Shown piece after piece: positions 1 to 11,944 of a DNA stretch of 43,629 nt; within the stretch, counting starts at the first letter, position 1; every line of letters starts with the position of its first letter. Source of the stretch: Tubiluchus corallicola (lineage: Eukaryota > Priapulida > Priapulimorpha > Priapulimorphida > Tubiluchidae); contig JAQGDQ010000722.1 in the NCBI GenBank assembly GCA_030141605.1, positions 1 to 43,629 of the forward strand, read 5' to 3'. The notes under the pieces are model-generated. The model searched no databases, was not told the origin of the DNA, and saw only the letters and a list, made by a program, of their open reading frames with translations. The position numbers were made by a program, and so were the translations under genes.

Positions 1-3000
1 ATCCAGTGGTACTTACTGTGGAGACTGGTCTGAAGATCGGGTGATTATCCTTTAAGTGGCCAGCCCAAAATTGGTTATCCAGTGTAATTAAACGTGCTGT
101 GTTGTGTAATCCAATGGTGATTTATAAAGAGGCTGGCCTGAAGATCTGGTGAATATCCTTTAAGTGGCCAGCCCCAAATCAGTTATCCAGTGTAATTAAA
201 TGTGCTGTGTTGTGTAGTCCAATAGTGATTCATGAAGAGGCTGGCCTGAAGATCGGGTGATTATCCTTTAAGTGGCCAGCCCAAAATTGGTTATCCAGTG
301 TAATTAAACGTGCTGTGTTGTGTAATCCAATGGTGATTTATAAAGAGGCTGGCCTGAAGATCTGGTGATTATCCTATAAGTGGCCAGCCCCAAATCAGTT
401 ATCCAGTGTAATTAAATGTGCTGTGTTATCTAATATAATAGTGATTTATAAAGAGGCTGGCCTGAAGATCTGGTGATTATCCTTTAAGTGGCCAGCCCCA
501 AATCAGTTATCCAGTGTAATTAAATGTGCTGTGTTTCTGTAATCCAATAGTGATTTCTAAGGAGGCTGGCCTGAAGATCAGGTGATTATCCTTTAAGTGG
601 CCAGCCCAAAATTGGTTATCCAGTGTAGTTAAATGTGCTGTGTTGTGTAATCCAATAGTGATTTATAAAGAAGGTGGACTGAAGCTCAGTAGATTATCCT
701 ATAAGTGGCCAGCCCCAAATCAGTTATCCAGTGTAATTAAATGTGCTGTGTTATCTAATATAATAGTGATTTATAAAGAGGCTGGCCTGAAGATCTGGTG
801 ATTATCCTTTAAGTGAGGCCCCAAATCAGTTATCCAGTGTAACTAAATGTGTTGTGTTTCTGTAAGCCACTGGTGATTTCTAAAGAGGCTGGCCTGAAGA
901 TCTGGTGATTATCCTTTAAGTGGCCAGCCCAAAATTGGTTATCCAGTGTAATTAAATGTGCTGTGTTGTGTAATCCAATAGTGATTTATAAAGAGGCTGG
1001 CCTGAAGATCGGGTGATTATCCTATAAGTGGCCAGCCCCAAATCAGTTATCCAGTGTAATTAAATGTGCTGTGTTATCTAATATAATAGTGATTTATAAA
1101 GAGGCTGGCCTGAAGATCTGGTGATTATCCTTTAAGTGGCCAGCCCCAAATCAGTTATCCAGTGTAATTAAATGTGCTGTGTTATCTAATATAATAGTGA
1201 TTTCTAAAGAGGCTGGCCTGAAGATCTGGTGATTATCCTTTAAGTGGCCAGCCCAAAATTGGCTATCTAGTGTAATTAAATGTGCTGTGTTGTGTATTCC
1301 AATAGTGATTCATGAAGAGGCTGGCCTGAAGATCAGGTGATTATCATATAAGTGGCCTGCCCCAAATCAGTTATCAAGTGTAATTAAATGTGCTGTGTTA
1401 TCTAATATAATAGTGATCTCTAAAGAGGCTGGCCTGAAGATCTGGTGATTATCCTTTAAGTGGCCAGCCCCAAATAAGTTATCCAGTATAATTAAATGTG
1501 CTGTGTTGTGTAATCCAATAGTGATTTCTACAGAGGCTGGTTTGTGCTGCTAATCCAGTGGTACTTACTGTGGAGGCCGGCCTGAAGATCGGGTGATTAT
1601 CCTTTAAGTGGCCAGCCCAAAATTGGTTATCCAGTGTAATTAAATGTGCTGTGTTGTGTATTCCAATAGTGATTTATAAAGAGGCTGGCCTGAAGATCAG
1701 GTGATTATCCTATAAGTGGCCAGTCCCAAATCAGTTATCCAATGTAATTAAATGTGCTGTGTTATCTAATATAATAGTGATCTCTAAAGAGGCTGGCCTG
1801 AAGATCTGGTGATTATCCTTTAAGTGGCCAGCCCCAAATAAGTTATCCAGCGTAATTAAATTTGCTGTTTTGTGTAATCCAATAGTGATTTATAATGAGA
1901 CTGGCCTGAAGATCGGGTGATTATCCTATAAGTGGCCAGCCCCAAATCACTTATCCAGTGTAATTAAATTTGCTGTGTTATCTATTATAATAGTGATTTA
2001 TAAAGAGGCTGGCCTGAAGATCTGGTGATTATCCTTTAAGTGGCCAGCCCAAAATTGGTTATCCAGTGTAATTAAACGTGCTGTGTTGTGTAATCCAATA
2101 GTGATTTATAAAGAGGCTGGCCTGAAGATCAGGTGATTATCCTATAAGTGGCCTGCCCCAAGTCACTTATCCAGTGTAATTAAATGTGCTGTGTTATCTA
2201 ATATAATAGTGATCTCTAAAGAGGCTGGCCTGAAGATCTTGTGAATATCCTTTAAGTGGCCAGCCCCAAATAAGTTATCCAGTATAGTTAAATATTCTGT
2301 GTTGTGTAATCCAATAGTGATTTCTACAGAGGCTGGTTTGTGCTGCTAATCCAGTGGTACTTACTGTGGAGACTGGTCTGAAGATCGGGTGATTATCCTT
2401 TAAGTGGCCAGCCCAAAATTGGTTATCCAGTGTAATTAAATGTGCTGTGCTGTGTATTCCAATAGTGATTTATAAAGAGGCTGGCCTGAAGATCTGGTGA
2501 TTATCCTTTAAGTGGCCAGCCCCAAATCAGTTATCCAGTGTAATTAAATGTGCTGTGTTGTGTATTCCAATAGTGATTCATGAAGAGGCTGGCCTGAAGA
2601 TCAGGTGATTATCCTTTAAGTGGCCAGCCCAAAATTGGCTATCCAGTGTAATTAAATGTGCTGTGTTGTGTAATCCAATAGTGATTTATAAAGAGGCTGG
2701 CCTGAAGATCAGGTGATTATCCTATAAGTGGCCAGTCCCAAATCAGTTATCCAGTGTAATTAAATGTGCTGTGTTATCTAATATAATAGTGATTTATAAA
2801 GAGGCTGGCCTGAAGATCTGGTGATTATCCTTTAAGTGGCCAGCCCCAAATCAGTTATCCAGTGTAATTAAATGTGCTGTGTTGTGTAATCCAATAGTGA
2901 TTTATAATGAGACTGGTCTGAAGATCAGGTGATTATCCTTTAAGTGGCCAGCCCAAAATTGGTTATCCAGTGTAATTAGATGTGCTGTGTTGTGTAATCC

Positions 3001-6000
3001 TTCAGTGATTTATAAAGAGGCTGGCCTGAAGATCAGGTGATTATCCTATAAGTGGCCAGTCCCAAATCAGTTATCCAGTGTAATTAAATGTGCTGTGTTA
3101 TCTAATATAATAGTGATTTATAAAGAGGCTGGCCTGAAGATCAGGTGATTATCCTATAAGTGGCCAGTCCCAAATCAGTTATCCAGTGTAATTAAATTTG
3201 CTGTGTTATCTAATATAATAGTGATTTATAAAGAGGCTGGCCTGAAGATCTGGTGATTATCCTTTAAGTGGCCAGCCCAAAATTGATTATCCAGTGTAAT
3301 TAAATTTGCTGTGTTATCTAATATAATAGTGATTTATAATGAGACTGGCCTGAAGATCGGGTGATTATTCTTTAAGTGGCCAGCTTCAATTCACCTATCT
3401 AATTTAGTGAAATGTGTTGTGTTTCTGTAAGCCACTGGCGATATCTAAGGAGACTGGTCTGAAGATCAGGTGATTATCCTTTAAGTGGCCAGCCCCAAAT
3501 AAGTTATCCAGTATAATTAAATGTGCTGTGTTGTGTAATCCAATAGTGATTTCTACAGAGGCTGGCCTGAAGATCAGGTGATTATCCTATAAGTGGCCAG
3601 TCCCAAATCAGTTATCCAGTGTAATTAAATTTGCTGTGTTATCTAATATAATAGTGATTTATAAAGAGGCTGGCCTGAAGATCTGGTGATTATCCTTTAA
3701 GTGGCCAGCCCAAAATTGATTATCCAGTGTAATTAAATGTGCTGTGTTGTGTAATCCAATAGTGATTTATAATGAGACTGGCCTGAAGATCGGGTGATTA
3801 TTCTTTAAGTGGCCAGCTTCAATTCACCTATCTAATTTAGTGAAATGTGTTGTGTTTCTGTAAGCCACTGGCGATATCTAAGGAGACTGGTCTGAAGATC
3901 TGGTGATTAATCTTTAAGTGGCCAGCCCAAAATTGGTTATCCAGTGTAATTAAATGTGCTGTGTTATCTAATATAATAGTGATCTCTAAAGAGGCTGGCC
4001 TGAAGATCTGGTGATTATCCTTTAAGTGGCCAGCCCCAAATAAGTTATCCAGTGTAATTAAATTTGCTGTGTTATCTAATATAATAGTGATTTATAAAGA
4101 GGCTGGCCTGAAGATCTGGTGATTATCCTTTAAGTGGCCAGCCCAAAATTGATTATCCAGTGTAATTAAATGTGCTGTGTTGTGTAATCCAATAGTGATT
4201 TATAATGAGACTGGCCTGAAGATCGGGTGATTATTCTTTAAGTGGCCAGCTTCATTTCACCTATCTAATTTAGTGAAATGTGTTGTGTTTCTGTAAGCCA
4301 CTGGCGATATCTAAGGAGACTGGTCTGAAGATCTGGTGATTAATCTTTAAGTGGCCTGCCCCAAATCAGTTATCAAGTGTAATTAAATGTGCTGTGTTAT
4401 CTAATATAATAGTGATCTCTAAAGAGGCTGGCCTGAAGATCTGGTGATTATCCTTTAAGTGGCCAGCCCCAAATAAGTTATCCAGTATAGTTAAATATTC
4501 TGTGTTGTGTAATCCAATAGTGATTTCTACAGAGGCTGGTTTGTGCTGCTAATCCAGTGGTACTTACTGTGGAGACTGGTCTGAAGATCGGGTGATTATC
4601 CTTTAAGTGGCCAACCCAAAATTGGTTATCCAGTGTAATTAAACGTGCTGTGTTGTGTAATCCAATGGTGATTTATAAGGAGGGTGGCCTGAAGCTCGGG
4701 AGATTATCCTATAAGTGGCCTGCCCCAAATCAGTTATCCAGTGTAATTAAATGTGCTGTGTTATCTAATATAATAGTGATTTATAAAGAGGCTGGCTTGA
4801 AGATCAGGTGATTATCCTTTAAGTGGCCAGCCCCAAATAAGTTATCCAGTGTAATTAAATTTGCTGTGTTATCTAATATAATAGTGATTTATAAAGAGGC
4901 TGGCCTGAAGATCTGGTGATTATCCTTTAAGTGGCCAGCCCAAAATTGATTATCCAGTGTAATTAAATGTGCTGTGTTGTGTAATCCAATAGTGATTTAT
5001 AATGAGACTGGCCTGAAGATCGGGTGATTATTCTTTAAGTGGCCAGCTTCATTTCACCTATCTAATTTAGTGAAATGTGTTGTGTTTCTGTAAGCCACTG
5101 GCGATATCTAAGGAGACTGGCCTGAAGATCTGGTGATTAATCTTTAAGTGGCCTGCCCCAAATCAGTTATCAAGTGTAATTAAATGTGCTGTGTTATCTA
5201 ATATAATAGTGATCTCTAAAGAGGCTGGCCTGAAGATCTGGTGATTATCCTATAAGTGGCCAGCCCCAAATCACTTATCCAGTGTAATTAAATTTGCTGT
5301 GTTATCTATTATAATAGTGATTTATAAAGAGGCTGGCCTGAAGATCTGGTGATTATCCTTTAAGTGGCCAGCCCCAAATCAGTTATCCAGTGTAATTAAA
5401 TGTGCTGTGTTGTGTATTCCAATAGTGATTCATGAAGAGGCTGGCCTGAAGATCAGGTGATTATCCTATAAGTGGCCTGCCCCAAGTCACTTATCCAGTG
5501 TAATTAAATGTGCTGTGTTATCTAATATAATAGTGATCTCTAAAGAGGCTGGCCTGAAGATCTGGTTAATATCCTTTAAGTGGCCAGCCCCAAATAAGTT
5601 ATCCAGTATAGTTAAATATTCTGTGTTGTGTAATCCAATAGTGATTTCTACAGAGGCTGGTTTGTGCTGCTAATCCAGTGGTACTTACTGTGGAGACTGG
5701 TCTGAAGATCGGGTGATTATCCTTTAAGTGGCCAGCCCAAAATTGGCTATCTAGTGTAATTAAATGTGCTGTGTTGTGTATTCCAATAGTGATTTATAAA
5801 GAGGCTGGCCTGAAGATCAGGTGATTATCCTATAAGTGGCCAGTCCCAAATCAGTTATCCAGTGTAATTAAATGTGCTGTGTTGTGTAATCCAATAGTGA
5901 TTTATAATGAGACTGGTCTGAAGATCAGGTGATTATCCTTTAAGTGGCCAGCCCAAAATTGGTTATCCAGTGTAATTAGATGTGCTGTGTTGTGTAATCC

Positions 6001-7016
6001 TTCAGTGATTTATAAAGAGGCTGGCCTGAAGATCAGGTGATTATCCTATAAGTGGCCAGTCCCAAATCAGTTATCCAGTGTAATTAAATTTGCTGTGTTA
6101 TCTAATATAATAGTGATTTATAAAGAGGCTGGCTTGAAGATCAGGTGATTATCCTATAAGTGGCCAGTCCCAAATCAGTTATCCAGTGTAATTAAATTTG
6201 CTGTGTTATCTAATATAATAGTGATTTATAAAGAGGCTGGCCTGAAGATCTGGTGATTATCCTTTAAGTGGCCAGCCCAAAATTGATTATCCAGTGTAAT
6301 TAAATGTGCTGTGTTGTGTAATCCAATAGTGATTTATAATGAGACTGGCCTGAAGATCGGGTGATTATTCTTTAAGTGGCCAGCTTCATTTCACCTATCT
6401 AATTTAGTGAAATGTGTTGTGTTTCTGTAAGCCACTGGCGATATCTAAGGAGACTGGTCTGAAGATCAGGTGATTATCCTTTAAGTGGCCAGCCCAAAAT
6501 TGGTTATCCAGTGTAATTAAATGTGCTGTGTTGTGTAATTCAATTGTAATTTCTAAAGAGGCTGGCCTGATGATCTGGAGATTATCCTTTAAGTGGCCAG
6601 CCCAAAATTGATTATCCAGTGTAATTAAATGTGCTGTGTTGTGTAATCCTTTAGTGATTTATAAAGAGGCTGGCCTGAAGATCTGGTGATTATCCTTTAA
6701 GTGGCCAGCCCAAAATTGGTTATCCAGTGTAATTAAATGTGCCGTGTTGTGTAATCAGGTACTGTTTTCTAAAGAGGCTGGCCTGAAGATCATGTCATTA
6801 TCCTTTAAGTGGCCAGCTTTAATTCAGCTATTTTGTTTAGTGAAATGTGTTGTGTTTTTATAAGCCTTTGGTGCTTCATTGGTGCTTTCCAAGGAGACTT
6901 GTCTGAAGATTTTGTGATTATCCTTCATGTGGTCAGCCTCATGTCGGCTGTCTAGTGTAGTTAAGTGTGCTCTTAATCCAGTGTAATTCAATCGTGATTT
7001 CTGTGGCCTGAAGATC
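1..7016. repeat. Satellite array, about 108-bp monomer
   Basis: Roughly 64 head-to-tail monomers run from the window edge to about 7016. The anchor ttatcc falls at 75, 183, 291, 399, 507 and 616, giving a period of 108-109 bp. Each monomer carries GGCTGGCC, a 27-bp spacer and GGCCAGCC, which are exact reverse complements and give a 43-bp hairpin-capable module. Subtypes differ in the segment after gtgctgtgtt (gtgtaatccaatag, atctaatataatag, tctgtaagccactgg). The first bases lie inside a shortened monomer, so the array continues to the left. No conserved reading frame is seen. The last monomers (about 6780-7016) are clearly more diverged, as expected at an array edge. Confidence 0.97.
1910..6500. 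repeat. Higher-order duplications inside the satellite
   Basis: The block about 1910-2400 recurs at about 5234-5724 (offset 3324). The block 2881-3500 recurs at 5881-6500 at exactly offset 3000, including the rare variant gtgtaattagatgtgctg and the rare ending atccttcagtg. The two offsets differ by 324 bp, which is three monomers, so one copy gained or lost three whole monomers. A second pair, about 4030-4440 and 4827-5237, has offset 797. A diverged monomer beginning cagcttca sits at 3381, 3814, 4247, 5044 and 6381, and the first three are spaced 433 bp (four monomers). This fits unequal exchange. Confidence 0.85.
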
Positions 7017-8607
7017 CACTAGTGTAACGTGAAAGTGGCTGTGTGGAGGGAAATCCGAAGATCAGCTATATTCATTATCCTGATCCCGCTTTGGTTTGAT
7101 TTACGTGTTAAGTATATTATTTTGTTTTATCTGGTAATGTTTATGAATGGCAGCGATTCATTGCTTGAGTGTTCATTCCAAAGAATGTGTTCATTAAATT
7201 ATATCAATTAGTGTGCATTTGTGTAGTTTATTGAATGCAAGACTTCTGCAAGATTTAGCAATAACATTTTATCGTCTATAACTAGAGGACACTCAACATT
7301 TTTTAATTGTTGGTATCTTTGGTATCTTCTCATTCTTTTGCACTACGAGTTTTTCGGCTTACGATTGGTTCAGTTTGCCTAATAGAGCCAGTTTATTGAC
7401 AGCAATGGTTAGAAACAGAGTATATATTAGATAACATCTAATTAGTGACACTCGTGGGCTACATAAAATGACGTCACTCGCCTCATGAGATTGTTATCAA
7501 AATGGATTGTAGTCATATTTTTTAAAAATGGGGTGGGTGATTAATACAATTTTTATTAAATATTGTATTGTTGGCCTTGTTTTATATATTTTCTCCTTAC
7601 AGGGAAATGGATTCCATTTATCTCGCTAAATTTATTTTTTAATTTAATTTTTAACAGTTTTAATTGGCCCATTTGTCCACGTTAAATGCCTTTCGTGAAA
7701 ACTACACGTGTCTCCGTTTGTTATATTCTATCGTGCAAATGAGAATATCAATACAAGATTGTGGTGCAGTACATCAGTCTCCTTCATCTGAAGAATTTAT
7801 GCTTTTTTGGGGCATGTTGCCTTGATTTCGTTTGTTTCGAACATACACGTAATTCATAGAACAGACACGAGGTAATTTTTTTGAAAGAGGGCTAAAAACT
7901 GTGGCACGGAAACGCCTACATAAGATCTACATTTTTCAGGATGCCATTGCTGAAAAAGGTTGAGAACCAATGATCTAGATATCCAGCAGTGAGATAATAT
8001 CACTACAACATTATTTCAGTAATTAAGTACGTTGATACTAGGTGGAGACACTCTGCCGTCGCTGAGATTAATTCAACGTGATTGCACAACTATTTCACTC
8101 CAGCAGCAGCTGAACACCGAGTGTATCTATTATTAAGAAAAGAAGTCTATCTCAATGTTATTTGACGCTTTTAAAATCAAATTCCCGTGAAAAAATATTT
8201 AGAGCATATAAACTACTGTAAACAACCAATAATATCGAAACAATTATCACTGATGAATGTATGAATATGTTAGTAATTAAAAATTACTGTTACTGCATAT
8301 AGCATAAATAATTGTTTTGTTTACGCTATACGACATTTGGTACCTCGGTTTCTCCTGTTATTGGGATGAACTGCATGTTAGTTCGCAGTTTTTGTTTAGC
8401 ACCCTTAAAGCTGCATAATTGCGTTGGCTCTTTCGCTATTTTCGATTTTATCCTCTTCAGCCCGACGTATTGCATTTTGTTAACTAGAGAAACTGCTAAT
8501 TAAACAGCAAGATTCACCGGTAAATTAAAGATCTTTTAGAAACCAATTAATGTATATTAAGAGTCCTGCCGGAAGAAACTTTTAAAAATATGTGTCCCCT
8601 AGTTCAT
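7017..8607. other. Satellite flank, no gene recognised
   Basis: This is AT-rich single-copy-looking sequence beyond the satellite edge. Frames here are short and match no family I know. A perfect palindromic cAMP-response octamer TGACGTCA lies at 7469-7476, but no gene is seen beside it. Confidence 0.6.
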
Positions 8608-8866
8608 TCAGCAAGCCAATCAGCCAGCTGATAAATCAGTTAGTTAAGCCAACTAATCAACCAAACACAAGCAACGGACCAACCAACCGACATTGACCGA
8701 CTGACTGACCGATCGATGGACTGACAAGTCGACTGACTGACCAATCGACCGACTGTGCGACTGGCCGACCAAATCCTACCGAATCAACCACTTAGCCAAC
8801 AAACCAGCTAGCCAACTGATCGCGATTGGCTGACCAACCAAATAATCAGCTTCAGAGCCAACCGTC
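8608..8866. repeat. Cryptic tetranucleotide tract (GACT/GACC/CAAC)
   Basis: A degenerate run of four-base words such as gactgactgacc, ccaaccaacc and ccgaccaaa covers about 260 bp. It includes gaccgactgactgaccgatc and looks like an old, mutated tetranucleotide microsatellite. Confidence 0.7.
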
Positions 8867-11140
8867 AACACTTTTTCAAAGTGACAGTGACATGCCTACA
8901 CCAGTTACTGCTATCAAATGAATTATTTCGGCTAATGGAGAAGGTTAGTGTTCAATCCAGAGGAATAGTAAAACCTTATATGGTAGTAGGAAATATACCA
9001 ATGCAGATCTTCTAATATGGTACGTTGTGTTACATTGCAAAACTAATTGAGAAGTTTCTAAGTGTTTCGCTTTTGGAAACGCCCTTTCGCTTTAAATGTT
9101 ACAGGCAAAAAATCACAGATTTAGACAAGCATAGATCTTGAAACTTGGTTTTAGCGCGTTCCGCTTATTATTAATGCTATGTCGTGGCTGTCGTGGCTAG
9201 ATTTTTTACAAACAATAACATTAATATTATTAAAATAAACAAAATTTCAGAGCTATTTTGCCCCAAAGTATCTTATGTTGGCTTTCATGGAAAACTCACT
9301 GCAAAAAGTGAGTTCCGATCGTCAGTTTGGGTCCTAGAAAAAATACTGTATTTTTTCACTCTTTCGCTCATTCATTTTGTCTGTCACACTTTTTTCAGTT
9401 TCAAGTATTTATCCAAAAGTAAAGAAGTCAAAATTTCGTAAGATGATTAGCTAGAATGTTATTGGTTCAAAACATAAAAAGCAGCAACTCCTTCGTTAAT
9501 TAATTAATTGCTTAGAACTGTTTAATTAATTGGTTTTTTAATACGCGTGAGTGAACTATTTGTCAGTGTAACTGAGGATAGAGCTAGCTGGGACGCTTTG
9601 AGTATTTCAATAAAAACATTATTCCATCTTTTTATAATTATAATTACTTTTCATAATTAAGGCGATGGTTCCCAAACAGCTCTGTTTCTGAAGTCTGAAG
9701 ATATTTTTCCACTGTACGTTAGGACGGTTTTTGCAATAATGAGATGTTGTTCTAGATGCAAGGTTGGAAAAAATTTTCTGGGAAAACTTGTCTGTAAAGC
9801 TCTTAATTTGAACACGAATGATTAAAACTGTGACCCTAATTTACGGAAAGCCATAAATAAAAAGAACCAAGAACTGGCGATTAGCAAGTGAAGTTCTAAT
9901 AATTTTTCATGCATACGTAAGGCTTGCAGATAATTAAACGCTAAGTAGCACTGTTGCATAATAGCTTAATAAGGCTGAGAATTTTCGTTGGAAATGCTGT
10001 ACAATGACAAGGCAAAACCGTAATCATGAAAACGCAAGCTGCAATTTCTCTACAAGCTTAGAATTTTTATCACTCGTCTGTATGAGAGGAGTGCCCAGGC
10101 CACATTCCTCGCTTTGCAACTCGTGCTCTCTTAAATTTCTCTATATTTTGAACTGATAATTATTTTTCACCATGACACTTTCTACATAATTACAGTTTGT
10201 TAACTATAATTGATTATTAAAATCATTTGTAAAGTGGAATTTTTCTTTTATATAACAATCCAATAAAAAATATGTAGACCATAAAATTTCGATTAGTACC
10301 CAGTTAAGTTGTTGGGAAGTCCAAAAAGCCACAAGGGATGGTATTTGAAGTAGACAAACCAAAATATTGAGATTGCCAGAGTATTTCAACCAGTTTATGT
10401 CAGTCTGACTTTTTATTTTTGTCTTTGTAGATGTTGATACGGTGGCAAAAGTGTTAATATATTTTTTACACTTTCTCGTATGAATTAGCTACGTTGACGA
10501 AATGGGTTTATACTGTTTTGTCGTCTAGCGCGTAATTGTTGGCATTATTGCTGCATTCCTTTCAAAAAATCTTTTGTGTTTAAGCGAACACAGGGTAATG
10601 AAGCTGTTAAATTAATGGAACAGGTGAGAGGAAAAATTGTCATCTTTTAGTGGGTTTCGTTTAATGGCCGTGTTAAGATGTTATCCAATTGGCAGATATG
10701 CGTCAGAATTTATGAATCCTTTGCTATTCGTGATGTCCGAAGTCACGAAGTCACGAAAATCGCTCGTTTGTAGAAAACTATGAATTGATGAACCATGAAT
10801 TGAAGTGTCTCTATACAGCTTTTGAAAGTACTGTAGTTAATGATGCTGATTAAGACAGGCTAGTATTCCTAAGAATGTATAAAATCATGTCTGAGATTAC
10901 AGTTTCTTTAGGACAGACTTTGTTTATAATAGTCTTCAGTATGAAAACTAATCAAATCTGGTGTTCCTCAAGTCGGTCTCTACTTTTTCTATCTATGGTA
11001 ATGATACTACTCTGTATATACTCTGTATATTACGACAATGTGCGTCTTGACAACGGTAACTAGAAACGTCTCAGTTGAAGGGTTTAGGTTCATTTCACAG
11101 AAAAGCGACACAATACATCCCAGAGCAGTTTTCACAAAAA
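8867..11140. other. Unassigned intergenic sequence
   Basis: No gene is recognised. One short segment at 9765-9784 (tggaaaaaattttctgggaa) resembles the right arm of the foldback-like repeat at 11611-11628, so that repeat is dispersed. Frames of about 60-85 codons here lack domains or splice-site support. Confidence 0.55.
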
Positions 11141-11740
11141 ATAATAGCCCCGAAAAAAGAACTTTCCAGAAAAAACTGGCAGAAGAATTTTTTCCAGAAA
11201 ATATTTTCCCTCAAATTCTCTTTCGCAGATAAAAACATTCCCAGAAAATTTTTTGTAGCAGAAAAATCACGGTTAGTTTTCAGTTGCTAAGTCTACTCTT
11301 TTAGTTGCTTAGTCTCTCTTTTTCTTTGCTTTTTCTTCTTTACCTCCGTCTCTTCCTATACCCTCTCATTTTCTCCCTCCCTCTCCCTTCCTCTCTCTTT
11401 CTCTCCCTCCCTCTATATCTTTCTCCTTCTCTTTCTTCCCCATCTCTCCCTCCTCTCCCTCTCTCTTTCCCTTCTCGTTCTCTGTACCTCAACCGCCCTC
11501 TCTCTCATTCTCTTTTTGCTTTTTAATTATCTACCGTGCTCTGACTAATGACTATCAGATACCAGAATAATTTCAAATGACGCAATGTTTAAGAGAGGAA
11601 ATGACAATTCTGGAAAAAATTTCTGGGAAGTAATTTCTTATTTCGAAAAGGTTTTCTGTGATTTTTTTGCCTTGCAAAAATTATTCTGGCATAAAGTTTT
11701 TTTAAAAAAATCTCTTCTGGGAAACAAGTCTAGCCCATTT
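11141..11740. repeat. Foldback-like repeat around a CT tract
   Basis: Imperfect inverted arms flank a pyrimidine-rich core. The left arm has cattcccagaaaattttttg and gcagaaaaatcacgg at about 11236-11272. The reverse complement of the right arm (about 11605-11720) has the same words in similar order: cccaga, ccagaataatttttgc and aaaaaatcacag. A shorter relative lies at 9765-9784. This could be a MITE or foldback element, or two decayed copies in opposite orientation. No target-site duplication was identified. Confidence 0.4.
11303..11525 (+). repeat. CT-rich low-complexity tract
   Basis: About 220 bp of almost pure pyrimidine with ctctctc, ccctcc and ttct words. The Ser/Leu/Pro-rich open frame across it is a by-product of composition. 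Confidence 0.85.
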
Positions 11741-11861
11741 GAAATGGTTCTTAAATTGATTGATTGATCTTGGGGCAATTACTGGCTTGTAGCTTGTATT
11801 GTGGTTGAACGTGGTTAAGACATTTGCTGGTTCAGTGTCTCAGTTTAGAGGCTCGCCCATG

Positions 11862-11937
11862 ATAAAGAGCCAGGTGTTGCTCTTGCCACAAACATCAAGG
11901 TTAAGTAGATCCTGCTGCTGAATGCTGGATCCTAGCT
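11862..11937 (+). repeat. Dispersed SINE-like repeat, copy 1
   Basis: A core of about 75 bp (gataaagagccag, then cttgccacaaacatcaagg, then gaatgctggatcc) is shared imperfectly with 20250-20325 and 40216-40290. The 3' words recur near 17495 (aagtgctggatcccgcttgc). It is probably an old short interspersed element. The family is unidentified. Confidence 0.45.
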
Positions 11938-11944
11938 TGCAGAG

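Noticed and set aside
1-7016. CRISPR array
   Set aside because: Monomers are contiguous and similar along their full length, with no unique spacers, and the host is eukaryotic.
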